64,000 bases of DNA from Clostridiaceae bacterium Marseille-Q4143 (GCA_018228645.1 CP073693.1:2112253-2176252); one strand, 5' to 3'; counted from the first letter of the stretch, positions 1-8,535 are shown. Program-made: numbers and translations. The notes: generated by a model from the sequence alone, not told the origin.

Positions 1-1197
1 TCCTTAAGCGGACTGACACCGGAGATCGAGCTTTCCAAAGGTGCGAAGCTGCTGTCCCCGGATCTGCCCTATTCCTTTATTAAGGATGAGCCGGTGGCAT
101 TCCAGGTACAGGCGGAGGATGGCGAGACCACGAAGATTTACCATGTGACGGTAACCCAGAGCGCGGGTGTGACATCCAGTGGTACGACGCTGAAAGCAGA
201 CACGATAGGCATTCAGGATGTGAACCAGCGGGGACTGGAGATTCAGAAGATCACCACGTCGACGGGTGCCGATGGGGTGACAGAGATTCTGCTGCTCCTC
301 GGACCGGAGGCGGACCTGACCCAGCTGCGGCTTTATGCCGAGACCTCGGAGCGGGCGACTTCAGATGTGAGCCTGAATTATAAGAAGGTCCTCGACCTGT
401 CTGACTGGGTAACCATTACCCTGACGGCGGAGGATGGGACCACGAGAGCTTACCGCATCAAGGCGACGAAAAATACCTATGCATCCATCGCGGCCTTCTC
501 CATTTCCATGGGAGAGGAGCGGTACAACGGAACCATTGACCACGACAAGGGACAGATTCTCATTCAGGGTGTGCCGTCCAATGCGGATGTGACAGCTCTG
601 GTGCCGAACATCACCCTGTCAGATGGCACGACCCGCTGCATTCCTCTGAGCGGAACGGCGCAGGATTTCACCAATCCGGTAGATTACACCGTGACCGGTG
701 ACGGCCTGATAGCGAGAACCTATCAGGTGACCGTCCTGAGAAATGGTGCCGCAGTCAATCCGTCGACACCGGGTGAGGTACTCACCGCACCGTCGATTAC
801 GGCATTTTCCATTGATGGCTGTCAGGGTGTCATTGATGACACTGCAGGAACCATTCAGGTAACGATGCCGATGGGAACGGACACCACGTCCCTGATTCCA
901 TCCGTCAGCGTATCCAGTGGTGCGACTGTCACACCGGTATCCGGCGCAGCAGTCAACCTCTCTGCCCCGGTGGTATATACGGTGAGCAACAGCCGCGGAA
1001 GCCGTACCTATACGGTAACCGTCGTGCTGGAAAAATCCATCTCCGACCAGCTCTGGGAGCAGATGGAACAGAACAATACGATCAAGGATGAGCAGGTGAG
1101 CCACGACCACTCCACACTGAGCGGCGGAGGCAAATCTGACGGCGGATCCTATAACTATGACCAGACAAGCAAGGATCATTCCTGGCTATCACGGTAA
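1..1197 (+). CDS. C-terminal part of a large cell-surface protein with Ig-like (DUF5018-type) repeats; 5' end outside window
   Basis: The frame is open from base 1, so the true start lies upstream and the 398 visible residues are the C-terminal end. They form about four beta-rich repeats of 80-95 residues. Each repeat closes with a variant of 'RTYxVTV' (YHVTVTQS, YRIKATKN, RTYQVTVLRN, RTYTVTVVLE) after a TITLTAEDGTT- or DYTVTGDG-like strand. This is the pattern of bacterial Ig-like/DUF5018 domains in secreted adhesins and carbohydrate-binding surface proteins. The last 60 residues are hydrophilic (Q, H, D, S, G rich) with no LPXTG sorting signal or membrane segment, so any anchoring must come from the missing N-terminal part. 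A strong terminator follows. The surface location is inferred from the domain type; the function is unknown. Confidence 0.75.
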   Translation, partial: SLSGLTPEIELSKGAKLLSPDLPYSFIKDEPVAFQVQAEDGETTKIYHVTVTQSAGVTSSGTTLKADTIGIQDVNQRGLEIQKITTSTGADGVTEILLLLGPEADLTQLRLYAETSERATSDVSLNYKKVLDLSDWVTITLTAEDGTTRAYRIKATKNTYASIAAFSISMGEERYNGTIDHDKGQILIQGVPSNADVTALVPNITLSDGTTRCIPLSGTAQDFTNPVDYTVTGDGLIARTYQVTVLRNGAAVNPSTPGEVLTAPSITAFSIDGCQGVIDDTAGTIQVTMPMGTDTTSLIPSVSVSSGATVTPVSGAAVNLSAPVVYTVSNSRGSRTYTVTVVLEKSISDQLWEQMEQNNTIKDEQVSHDHSTLSGGGKSDGGSYNYDQTSKDHSWLSR

Positions 1198-1218
1198 AAT
1201 AAGGACAAATGGCAGTAT

Positions 1219-1257
1219 CCAGCGGGTGCAAAGGCATCCGCTGGTGTTGTCGTCTTT
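1219..1257 (+). terminator. Rho-independent terminator after the surface protein
   Basis: A hairpin CCAGCGGGTGC-aaag-GCATCCGCTGG (11-bp arms) is followed by a T-rich stretch (tgttgtcgtcttt). It lies 20 bases after the stop of the upstream gene. Confidence 0.85.
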
Positions 1258-1314
1258 ACGCAATCAGCTCTGAGAGACAGGGCAGAGGGAAAGAACGGAG
1301 AAAAATAACGCCAT

Positions 1315-2154
1315 ATGATGAAATATAAAGGATCAGCGCAGCGGCCATTGCTGACGTTGGACAAGAAAAGTGCGGTGATATACAAGAAGCAGGAAGAAGT
1401 TTCAATTCCTGAGAAATATCAGATAATCGCCGCAGAAGCTTTCAAAGGAAATTCTAAGATGAAGAGCCTGGAGATCGGACCCGGCATGAAGAAAATCGGA
1501 ATGCGTGCATTTCAGGGATGCATAAAACTGACAAAGGTGCGGATGGCCCACAGTGTGAATCATCTGTCGGAAGGATGCTTTTCCGCCTGCCCGCACCTGT
1601 CGGAAATGCAGATTTCCTCCAAAGTGTCGGAGATCCCGCCCTCCGCATTTAAAGAAGACCGTAAATTAAGACAGGTGGATTTTGCAGACAATAGCCTCCT
1701 GTTGAAAATAAGAGAGGACGCCTTCAATGAATGTGCCTCCCTGACCTATATCAAAATCCCGGAAAGCGTCATCGACATTGGTGACCGGGCCTTTTACCGC
1801 TGCAAATCCCTGAGCCGGATCGAATTTCCGAAGACACTGGAACGCATCGGCAAAGAAGCATTCTACTTCTGCGGCATGGAGGAACTTCACCTGCCGGAGT
1901 CACTGGAAGTGCTGGAAGAGTCCGCATTTTTCAAATGCACGAAACTGACAGAAGTCTGTCTTCCGGAAAGCATTCGCTATATTGGCAAATGGGTCTTCCA
2001 CGGCTGCAACCGCCTCCGCACCCTCGAGATCCGGCACGATCCCGAATACATAGGCCCGTGGATCATCAATAAAGCCGCAAAAATCCGGTGTTATCAGGGG
2101 TCAAAGGTGGATGCATACTGTCAGGAATCTGGCTTTGAGGTGGAGTATCTGTAA
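1315..2154 (+). CDS. BspA-type leucine-rich repeat protein (LRR_5)
   Basis: A 279-residue protein built almost wholly from 22-24-residue LRR_5 (BspA/Treponema type) repeats of the form 'I-x2-x-A-F-x2-C-x-x-L-x-x-I-x-I-P-x-S-V'. Examples are IREDAFNECASLTYIKIPES and IGDRAFYRCKSLSRIEFPKT. About nine repeats run from residue 25 to 255, closed by a cap (KIRCYQGSKVDAYC). There is no signal peptide or membrane helix, which is unusual because most BspA-like proteins are secreted, so it may be intracellular. The start is uncertain: ATG codons occur at 1315 and 1318, with only a weak, distant GGAG upstream. A terminator follows immediately. LRR_5 proteins bind proteins or peptides; no specific partner can be read from the sequence. 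Confidence 0.85.
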   Translation: MMKYKGSAQRPLLTLDKKSAVIYKKQEEVSIPEKYQIIAAEAFKGNSKMKSLEIGPGMKKIGMRAFQGCIKLTKVRMAHSVNHLSEGCFSACPHLSEMQISSKVSEIPPSAFKEDRKLRQVDFADNSLLLKIREDAFNECASLTYIKIPESVIDIGDRAFYRCKSLSRIEFPKTLERIGKEAFYFCGMEELHLPESLEVLEESAFFKCTKLTEVCLPESIRYIGKWVFHGCNRLRTLEIRHDPEYIGPWIINKAAKIRCYQGSKVDAYCQESGFEVEYL

Positions 2155-2177
2155 AGGGGTGTAGGATGCCCCTTTTT
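2153..2177 (+). terminator. Short terminator after the LRR gene
   Basis: AAAGGGG, a 9-base loop, then CCCCTTTTT, overlapping the stop codon region of the LRR gene. Confidence 0.7.
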
Positions 2178-3045
2178 GTAAGTCTGCTGAGACCGTGACC
2201 GCCCCCTTTGACAAAGCCGGCGGGGCCGTGGACGCGCCTCCTTTGTTGCCTTGCCGGAGCCGTGGCCGCTCCCTTTGCTCAAGCCGGCGGGGCCGTGGAC
2301 GCGCCTCCTTTGTTGCCTTGCCGGGGCGAGGCCGCCCCTTTTTGACAAAGCTGCCGGGGCCGTGGATGCGCCTCCTTTGTTGCTTTGCCGGAGCCGTGGG
2401 TCTATATCACGTCCACCCCTGCTCCAGTTCCTGTTTTCCGGCGCCACAACAAGCTTTCGTAGGTGAAATGGGCCAGAAACGCAGATTGGTGGCCGCGAGT
2501 TCCCCCGTTTTCAAAAAAGGCAGGAACTTTTGTAAGCAAGTTGGGCGCTGAGCCCCACGGTCCCGGCCGCGGGCAGAAAAACGAAAAATCCACAGCCCGG
2601 TCGCGGGCGAGAAAACAAGATCCCCGCAGCCCGGCCGCGGACGAGAAAACAATGGGGCACGCCCCTTTGCTCAAGCTGTCGGGGTCGTGGACGTCCTCTT
2701 TTGTAAGGCTGTCGGAGCCGTGGGTCTATATCACGTCCACCCCTGCTCCAGTTCCTGTTTCCTGGCGCCACAACAAGCTTTCGTAGGTGAAATGGGCCAG
2801 AAACGCAGATTTGTGGCCGCGAGTTCCTATGTTTTCGAAAGGGGAAGGAATTTTAGTAAGCAAGTTGAGCGCTGAGCCCCACGGCCCGGCCGCGGGGCAG
2901 CAAAGCAAGCTCTCTACAGTCCCGGCCGCGGGCAAGAACACAAGAACCCCACGGCCCGGCCGCGGGGCAGCAAGGAAAGCTCCACTTAATCCCGGCCGCA
3001 GGCAGGGAAACAAAAGCTCTACAGCTCGGCCGCGAGAACAATAAA
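2178..3045 (+). repeat. GC-rich composite repeat cluster I (about 870 bp, no credible gene)
   Basis: Three repeat types alternate. Type a holds short units around CGGGGCCGTGG and CCTTTGTTGCCTTGCCGG (2190-2400, 2665-2720). Type b is a unit of about 160 bp starting TGGGTCTATATCA (2397 and 2721), containing AGTTCCTG and later CAGGAACT and ending at GCGCTGAG. Type c is an array of palindromic CCCGGCCGCGGG cores separated by A-rich GCAGAAAAACAA linkers (2555-2650, 2880-3035). All three recur at 6088-6705. GC content is far above the neighbourhood and stop codons are rare on both strands, so long frames here are spurious. IS1182 sits directly after the last type-c unit. The function is unknown. Confidence 0.8.
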
Positions 3046-4942
3046 ATATGGGGCTGTCGCACTAGCAAATATTTTTTGCTGGGCGGCAGCCCTGCTTTAT
3101 GCCCAAATGGGGGCGAAATCGGTTGTGATTTGCCCCATCCCTTATAAACACAGTTCATTCCCAGACATCCCTTTCGGCATGCCTGATTTCAAACTGTTTT
3201 GTTTTCAACCATTAAAATCTATGCTGTCTTTAATGAAAAAAGATGACTCCCCGTTCTTCCGGTCTGAATCTTGCAATGAAGCTTATTGATGTTTCGTCCC
3301 ATCGCCAAAAGGATGCTCTCTGCCAGTGCATTTGCTTTTCCTCGGTACAGATATCTTCGAAAATTCATGTCTTCCTTTACATCAGCAAATGAACCTTCGG
3401 CCTGAATACTGCGATTCATACGGAGCATCGTTCCATACTCACTTGTGATCCGTTCCAGATCTTCTGCACGTTTTTGACTCATCGTCTTCGAGACCATCAG
3501 CACTTTATTACGTTTTTCCATAGGTGTTTTGCAGTTGTTTCCCTTGATACATTCCGTTTTATAAGGACAGCCGGTACAGTCTGGACTTCTGTAATAAGTT
3601 TTTACACTGACATATCCGCTGGTTGTTTTACTTCTGCGTTCATTTGTAACAGTCAGTTCCCTTCCATTCCGACAGATATAGCTGTCTCTGTCTGCGTGAT
3701 ACTCCATGTTTTCTCTTCTGCTGATGTCTTTTTTGTATTTTCGGGTTTTCGAAATCTCATAGTTCTGCGGCTTTATATAGGCGGTCTGTCCGTTTCCCTC
3801 AATGAAAAGATAGTTTTCTTCACTTTCATATCCGGCATCTGCAACGATTTCTGAATATTTAAATCCTAAGTGACTCTCCATATCTTTCAAAAAAGGGATC
3901 AGGGTGCATGTATCGGTTGGACGCGGGCTAATATCAATCCATGTGATGTATTCAGAGTCCACTCCGTGCTGGATGTTATAAGCAGGTTTTAACTGTCCAT
4001 TCAGCATCGCATCTTCTTTCATTCTCATGAAGGTCGCATCCGGGTCTGTTTTGGAATAACTGTTTCTATCTCCAAGCGTATACAGTTTTTTCGTATATTC
4101 CTTTAGTTTCTCCAGATATTGATCCAGCTGTTCCAGGGATTTCTGCAACTGTGTTTTTCTACGTCCAATTCCATGCACGAACACAATTCCCTCCTGTACT
4201 TTGACGCGGCACAACTGCTTTTTTAACCGTTTTAATGTGTGGATGGATATCTGGTCATGGTATACGGTTCTGATTCCATAGAGTTCTTCGCATTCAGCTA
4301 CAAAAGAAGTTAGTTTTGTGTATAACCGGGCCTGATTTTTCGTAATAGCCCGTTTCCATACAAATGTATATTTATTGGCCGCCGATTCAATCTTGGTGCC
4401 ATCAATAAAAATGGTCTTTCCCGAAATCTCACCAAGAAGATAGAGCAGATCTGACATTTGGGCAAGCAGAACCTTTGCGCAGGCAGAAAAATGTAGGGAG
4501 ATAAAACGCGCAATCGTTGCATGATCAGGAGCAGGCATTCCTTCAAGGAGATACATAAAGTTGATATCCCGTTTACATGCTTTTCGGATATCTCGACTTG
4601 AGTAGATTCGATTCATTGCTGCATAGATAACGAGTTTCAGCATCTGACGCGGCGTTGCCTGATTTTTTCTGATCCTGCCATAAGTTTTATATAGTTCAGA
4701 AAGGTCCATTTCCTCCACAAAGGCACTTACCAGACGAACTGGATCATCAGATGGAATAGAAATCTCTAAATCCAGCGGAAGTTTGATTTGATAATACAGC
4801 GAAAATGAGGTATAATCCCTCTGTATTATTTTGTTTAGTCGCATAAACTGATTATACCACGAACGCCGGGCTTTTCGAAGCTCGGCGTTTTGTGTTGGAT
4901 ATATAAAATGAGCTGCCGCACGTTAGTGCGACAGCCCCATAT
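3046..4942 (-). mobile_element. IS1182-family insertion sequence, complete
   Basis: A 15-bp perfect terminal inverted repeat, GGGGCTGTCGCACTA at 3050-3064 and its complement at 4924-4938, encloses one transposase gene. ATAT flanks both sides (3046-3049 and 4939-4942) and could be a 4-bp target duplication; because ATAT is itself a palindrome this cannot be separated from an extended inverted repeat. Each end also folds into a subterminal hairpin (3051-3104 and about 4911-4937). The left flank is the GC-rich repeat array; the right flank is the 3' end of the Rpn-like gene. Confidence 0.85.
3219..4844 (-). CDS. IS1182-family DDE transposase
   Basis: 541 residues, full length for the family. 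The N-terminal DUF772-like region (YTSFSLYYQIKLPLDLEISI onward, with the SRDIRKACKRDINFMYL motif) precedes the DDE catalytic domain. Candidate catalytic acids lie in IFIDGTKIESAANKY (first D), IVADAGYESEENY (second D) and QAEGSFADVKEDMNFRRYLY (E). A cysteine cluster (CTGCPYKTECIKGNNC) typical of IS1182 transposases sits about 100 residues before the end. The frame is intact and the terminal repeats match, so the element may be active. The start ATG is 80 bases inside the right end. Confidence 0.93.
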   Translation of the reverse strand: MRLNKIIQRDYTSFSLYYQIKLPLDLEISIPSDDPVRLVSAFVEEMDLSELYKTYGRIRKNQATPRQMLKLVIYAAMNRIYSSRDIRKACKRDINFMYLLEGMPAPDHATIARFISLHFSACAKVLLAQMSDLLYLLGEISGKTIFIDGTKIESAANKYTFVWKRAITKNQARLYTKLTSFVAECEELYGIRTVYHDQISIHTLKRLKKQLCRVKVQEGIVFVHGIGRRKTQLQKSLEQLDQYLEKLKEYTKKLYTLGDRNSYSKTDPDATFMRMKEDAMLNGQLKPAYNIQHGVDSEYITWIDISPRPTDTCTLIPFLKDMESHLGFKYSEIVADAGYESEENYLFIEGNGQTAYIKPQNYEISKTRKYKKDISRRENMEYHADRDSYICRNGRELTVTNERRSKTTSGYVSVKTYYRSPDCTGCPYKTECIKGNNCKTPMEKRNKVLMVSKTMSQKRAEDLERITSEYGTMLRMNRSIQAEGSFADVKEDMNFRRYLYRGKANALAESILLAMGRNINKLHCKIQTGRTGSHLFSLKTA

Positions 4943-4949
4943 TAAAAAA

Positions 4950-5855
4950 TTACAAATGATATTCCTTAATAAGTAATTGTCGATAAACCGGATCGGAAGC
5001 AACACGTTCAATTTCAGAACTGCGATTGTCCGAGATAAGTTTAAGAATAAGATTCATACTTTGGCTAATACCCTGGTTAATGCCTTGACTAATGCCTTGG
5101 CTAATGCCCTGACTTATACCTTGACTTATACCTTCTGTTATGCCTTCCTGATGGCGTTGATCCAGTTGGTCAGCAAAAAGTTCATATAAAGCGTCACACA
5201 TAAGAGATTCTCCTCCTTCCGAAAGATTGGCCCGGATGATAGCATCCATAATAGTTTGATAAAGTGGATTGTCCTGATGCGGTGCATAAGCCTGTCTGAG
5301 ATTTACAAGTGGTGTCTCTGCTGTAATGTGTTTAGACAGACAGGAGAGCCACAGATATTCAGACGGGTCAAGCTGAGACAGGACGATCAGCTGAACGGGT
5401 ATCATATAATTATACATATAGTATATCCCATTAGAAACTTTTTCAAGTATTTTTGAGGAAGTAGAAGAAAATTTCTCTTGCAGATAATGAATAAGTTTTC
5501 TGGGAAAATGATGAGATACCAGAGTCAGGGTAATCTGGTCGACTGCTGAAGAATCATTCAGATAATCAGGAATGCTGTAGGCATAAGAAAGGGCTTTGAA
5601 ATAGTTGGATATGGTCATGCTTTCATCAGGACCTTTATAGTCGACGGCGTTGTATTGCCGAAAGATTTTTGCAATGGGGGAAGGGATGGGAGGGCTTTCT
5701 GGACGCTTGACAATCATTCCATCCAGCCGACGTTGCCCTTTGTTCAGAATAAATTCAGAATGCCAGGTAAGCATATCATTCCATTGCTCCAACTCAATTT
5801 GAAAACCGGAGAGAAAGGCTTTATGCCAGTTGATATGGTGTTTTGTTACTACAAT
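4950..5855 (-). CDS. Rpn/PD-(D/E)XK-like family protein, probable ATT start
   Basis: Resembles the Rpn/YhgA-like recombination-promoting nuclease-transposase group common in Lachnospiraceae. It has an N-terminal ILNKGQRRLDGMIVK strand, a nuclease-core-like NAVDYKGPDE motif, and a tail of six Q-G-I-S/N units (QEGITEGISQGISQGISQG and on) from a 12-base tandem repeat. No ATG or GTG fits: the frame is open back to a stop at 5943-5945. A clean AGGAG (5863-5867, minus strand) sits 7 bases before ATT at 5853-5855, giving 301 residues (IVVTKHHINWHKAFLSG...). A TTG at 5790-5792 would give 280 residues but has no ribosome site. Either the rare ATT start is used or the start codon is mutated. The family assignment is from motif resemblance. 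Confidence 0.65.
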   Translation of the reverse strand: MVVTKHHINWHKAFLSGFQIELEQWNDMLTWHSEFILNKGQRRLDGMIVKRPESPPIPSPIAKIFRQYNAVDYKGPDESMTISNYFKALSYAYSIPDYLNDSSAVDQITLTLVSHHFPRKLIHYLQEKFSSTSSKILEKVSNGIYYMYNYMIPVQLIVLSQLDPSEYLWLSCLSKHITAETPLVNLRQAYAPHQDNPLYQTIMDAIIRANLSEGGESLMCDALYELFADQLDQRHQEGITEGISQGISQGISQGISQGINQGISQSMNLILKLISDNRSSEIERVASDPVYRQLLIKEYHL

Positions 5856-5945
5856 AAAAAGACTCCTTTCTGAGCAGCGGAACTTACACAGAACGGAGAC
5901 TCCTTTCCCGGAATTCTGAGCAGATCCATCTTTAGTTGTGGTTCA

Positions 5946-6087
5946 TTGTCGGGGATATTTGCTCGAAGTGAGCTTCCGAGAATGAGAGTTAATAGAACAG
6001 TAATTACTATGTGATTATAGTAACATACAGTGATCGAAAATACAACAAGAAAATATAACAAGTGGATATGCAAAATAATGCTTTTAG
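5946..6087. other. AT-rich upstream region of the Rpn-like gene
   Basis: AT-rich bases between the Rpn-like gene and repeat cluster II. No coding sequence is visible. It probably holds the minus-strand promoter of the Rpn-like gene (several TATAAT-like stretches on that strand), but no single promoter stands out. Confidence 0.4.
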
Positions 6088-6705
6088 ATAATGGGTCTAT
6101 ATCACATCCACCCTTGCTTCAGTTCCTGTTTTCCGGAGCCACAACAAGCTTTTGAGCGCGAAATGGGCCAGAAACGCAGATTGGTGGCCGCGAGTTCCCC
6201 GTTTTTCGAAAAGGGAAGGAATTTTAGTAAGCAAGTTGGGCGCTGAGACCCACGGTCCCGGCCGCGGGCAGAAAAACGAAAAATCCACAGCCCGGTCGCG
6301 GGCGAGAAAACAATGGGGCATGCCCCTTTTTGTAAGTCTGCTGAGACCGTGACCGCCCCCTTTGCTCAAGCCGCCGGGGCCGTGGCCGCTCCCTTTGCTC
6401 AAGCCGGCGGGGCCGTGGGTCTATATCACATCCACCCCCGATCCAGTTCCTGTTTTCCAGTGCCACAACAAGCTTTCGTGGGTGAAATGGGTCAGAAACG
6501 CAGATTGGTGGCCGCGAGTTCCTATGTTTTCGAAAAGGGCAGGAACTTTTGTAAGCAAGTTGGGCGCTGAGACCCACGGTCCCGGCCGCGGGCAGAAAAA
6601 CAAGCTTTCCTCAGTCCCGGCCGCGGGCAGAAAAACAAAAAATCCACAGCCCGGTCGCGGGCGAGAAAACAAGATCCCCGCAGCCCGGCCGCGGGCGGAC
6701 ATTAA
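6088..6705 (+). repeat. GC-rich composite repeat cluster II
   Basis: Same composition as the cluster at 2178-3045: type-b units beginning TGGGTCTATATCA at 6092 and 6416, type-a CGGGGCCGTGG units between (6340-6420), and type-c CCCGGCCGCGGG arrays at 6250-6310 and 6580-6700. Unit order is b-c-a-b-c. Together with cluster I it brackets the Rpn-like gene and IS1182. An open frame runs through the last array into the next gene, but the repeat is not credibly part of that protein. Confidence 0.8.
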
Positions 6706-6733
6706 ATATGGCTTTGAGGTGAAAAATGTAACA

Positions 6734-7612
6734 ATGAAAGAGACGATGAATTTTTCAGTTTCTGAGGACGATCTGCAGAGATTTTCGTCCGCAGATGACC
6801 TGAGACAGTTCTATACAGGACTGGGATTAAAGGGATTGGAACTGATGCCCTTATCCAAAGATACACAAGGAAAAGTGAATCCGGATATGGTAGTAGGAGT
6901 ACATTTATGCTGTGCCAGTGACTGGATGAATCTTGATCGCAAAATGCTCATAGACCATTACCGGGATAATCTGGAGACGGCCCGTGAAATGGGCGCGGAA
7001 TATGTGGTATTTCATGTAACTCAGGTTGACCCGGAGGAGAGTTTCACGTATAAGTTGAAACACACGGATGAAGAAGTGATCCGGGCATCTGCGGATCTGA
7101 TCAATGAGCTTTTGGATGGCCAGGATTATCCATTCTGGTTTCTCATGGAAAACTTATGGTGGCCGGGATTGAATTTCCTGAATCCGGATACCACCAGGCT
7201 GCTGCTTGATCTGGTGCATTATGAAAAAAAGGGCTTCATGCTGGATACGGGACATTTCCTGCATACCAATCATGACTTGGTCAATCAGACCGAAGCAGTA
7301 GCATATCTGCACCGGATGCTGGATGCTCAAGAGGAGATGATTCCGTATATCCACGGCATCCACCTGCAGCAATCACTCACCGGGGCTTATGTGAAACAAT
7401 GGCTCTCAGAGCCGCACACGCTGTCGGATGATCCCAGTACGCAGATGTGTGAAGTGTTTACCCATATTTTCGCAATTGATAAACATCAGCCGTTCACCGA
7501 TTCTGGGGTCAGAGGGCTGGTGGAACGGATCAATCCGGATTATGTGACCTATGAGTATATCACGGAGAATAGAGAGCAGCTGGAAGAATATTTGAAGATG
7601 GGAAAGCTGTAA
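6734..7612 (+). CDS. TIM-barrel protein, xylose isomerase/AP endonuclease 2 superfamily
   Basis: 292 residues with the alternating strand/helix signature of the sugar phosphate isomerase/epimerase-like TIM barrel: GLKGLELMPL (strand 1), VVGVHLCCAS, AEYVVFHVTQ, PFWFLMENLWWPGL (with the strand-4 E), KGFMLDTGHF (D and H of the metal site), IHGIHLQQS and DYVTYEY. Metal-ligand candidates are E in MENLWW, D and H in LDTGHF, and E in VTYEYI. Starts are possible at 6719 (GTG), 6734 (ATG) and 6746 (ATG); a GAGGTG at 6716-6721 favours the later two. A broken paralogue of the N-terminus lies at 15194, next to the CbiZ gene, which suggests a link to corrinoid metabolism. The substrate is unknown. Confidence 0.75.
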   Translation: MKETMNFSVSEDDLQRFSSADDLRQFYTGLGLKGLELMPLSKDTQGKVNPDMVVGVHLCCASDWMNLDRKMLIDHYRDNLETAREMGAEYVVFHVTQVDPEESFTYKLKHTDEEVIRASADLINELLDGQDYPFWFLMENLWWPGLNFLNPDTTRLLLDLVHYEKKGFMLDTGHFLHTNHDLVNQTEAVAYLHRMLDAQEEMIPYIHGIHLQQSLTGAYVKQWLSEPHTLSDDPSTQMCEVFTHIFAIDKHQPFTDSGVRGLVERINPDYVTYEYITENREQLEEYLKMGKL

Positions 7613-7613
7613 G

Positions 7614-7653
7614 AGAAAATCCGAAGACCGGTGGGCGCTTCGGATTTTCTTTC
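7614..7653 (+). terminator. Bidirectional terminator between convergent genes
   Basis: A perfect 13-bp stem, AGAAAATCCGAAG at 7614 and its complement ending at 7650, carries T-runs usable on both strands. It separates the TIM-barrel gene (+) from the membrane-protein operon (-). Confidence 0.9.
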
Positions 7654-7655
7654 GC

Positions 7656-8054
7656 TTATGCTGTTTTAAAACCAATAAGAAACAGGAAGATAATAATTGC
7701 CTGTAGTCCGAGATGAATGCTATTGGCTGCCAGATAGCGTCTTTCGGCAGTTAGTTTTTTGAAAAATAGTAAAAAACCTGTTAATGCTGCTAATAGGAGT
7801 AGGCTCCACCCACATCTTAAATAAAATACGGAAGATGCATTTGCCGGATAGATAAGGATATCACTCAGCATTATCTGACTGTTTAAGTCAATGGAAAGAA
7901 AGGTGAAAATGGTGATGCCGATAAGGTATTCTGCAGGATGCATTTCTCGTGGATGTTTTCTGACACGAGTGTATTCAGTGATGTGATCATAGCTGTATAC
8001 AAAATATCCGATGAGCAGGAAAAGTTCAAACATTAAATAGAGGCCAAACAGCAT
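7656..8054 (-). CDS. Small integral membrane protein of a B12-riboswitch operon
   Basis: 132 residues with four predicted membrane helices (MLFGLYLMFELFLLIGYFVY; a segment after AEYLIGITIFTFLSI; LRCGWSLLLLAALTGFLLFF; LGLQAIIIFLFLIGF) and a charged loop EYTRVRKHPREMHPAEY between helices 1 and 2. No family is recognised. It starts at ATG 8054 with AGGAG upstream and follows the 94-residue membrane-protein gene by only 3 bases, so the two are cotranscribed. A cobalamin riboswitch with terminator lies upstream of the pair, which makes a role in corrinoid uptake or use plausible but unproven. It lacks the sequence features of BtuC, CbiM or CbiN. Confidence 0.7.
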   Translation of the reverse strand: MLFGLYLMFELFLLIGYFVYSYDHITEYTRVRKHPREMHPAEYLIGITIFTFLSIDLNSQIMLSDILIYPANASSVFYLRCGWSLLLLAALTGFLLFFKKLTAERRYLAANSIHLGLQAIIIFLFLIGFKTA

Positions 8055-8057
8055 AAT

Positions 8058-8342
8058 TTAATTCTCCTGAGTTTCTCCATCAAGTGGAATTTCTTCACCA
8101 TTGACATAGAGGTGATATTTGCGGGGCAGTTTTTCGTAAACAGCTTTGATTTGTTTATTTTCGGAGTCAGTAGTCTCAGATGTACGTGTGAAGAGTGTTT
8201 CTATTGTAACCATTTCAGAGCGGACACCGTCTATGGCGGGACTTACGGTGCGTTTGGGTATTGCCTCATAAATAATATAAACAATCAAAAGAATGGTAAC
8301 AATGTAAGAAATTATAGTGAATATTTTTTTAAAAGTTGCCAT
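8058..8342 (-). CDS. Small single-helix membrane protein, first gene after the B12 riboswitch
   Basis: 94 residues: a short cytoplasmic start (MATFKKIF), one membrane helix (TIISYIVTILLIVYIIYEAI), then a soluble C-terminal part with a predicted strand pair (KYHLYVNGEEIPLDGE). The start ATG at 8340-8342 is chosen because a perfect GGAGG sits about 8 bases upstream; the frame extends further but only through the riboswitch terminator. No family is recognised. It is the first gene of the operon that continues with 7656-8054. Confidence 0.7.
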   Translation of the reverse strand: MATFKKIFTIISYIVTILLIVYIIYEAIPKRTVSPAIDGVRSEMVTIETLFTRTSETTDSENKQIKAVYEKLPRKYHLYVNGEEIPLDGETQEN

Positions 8343-8366
8343 GCGATTTTCCTCCTTCCATGGAAA

Positions 8367-8423
8367 TAAAAAAGCACAGAGCGCATTCAAAACAATTAAT
8401 ATGTTCTGGAATGCATTCTGTGC
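8367..8423 (-). terminator. Intrinsic terminator of the cobalamin riboswitch
   Basis: On the minus strand GCACAGAATGCATTC (8423 to 8409) pairs with GAATGCGCTCTGTGC (8388 to 8374), with a small internal mismatch, and is followed by six T. It lies between the aptamer and the ribosome site of the 94-residue gene, as expected for B12-induced termination. Confidence 0.85.
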
Positions 8424-8535
8424 TCATGAGCGCAAGCAGTTGGATGCGTATAGATCAGGTTCTGGCTTTGATCAATGGTATTTGATCGTTCACAGGGTCG
8501 CAATCGCGCCGGAGTCACACCGACTACCTGATGAT
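8424..8535 (-). promoter_or_regulatory. Cobalamin riboswitch aptamer
   Basis: Read on the minus strand, ATCAGGT (about 8532-8526) pairs with ACCTGAT (8460-8454) and encloses the conserved core. The core holds GGTGTGACTCC, then GACCCTGTGA, then the B12 box AAAGCCAGAACCTGAT. These match the B12-box and four-way-junction consensus of cobalamin riboswitches. The peripheral part is short, as in the smaller (Cbl-II-like) class. Downstream bases to 8424 (TGCTTGCGCTCATGAGC) may supply the kissing-loop hairpin. A terminator follows, so expression of the two membrane proteins should fall when cobalamin is plentiful. Confidence 0.8.

Noticed and set aside
2121-3158. Many overlapping open frames of 60-120 codons on both strands in the GC-rich repeats (also 6097-6702)
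   Set aside because: They occur in several frames at once, lack ribosome sites, and are explained by repeat units poor in stop codons.
5040-5140. 12-base tandem repeat taken as a regulatory or CRISPR-like repeat
   Set aside because: It lies in frame inside the Rpn-like gene and encodes the G-I-S-Q tail units typical of that family.
6362-6733. N-terminal extension of the TIM-barrel protein through the repeat cluster
   Set aside because: The added residues are repeat-encoded, the paralogue at 15194 begins at the equivalent of the ATG at 6746, and homology covers only the shorter form.
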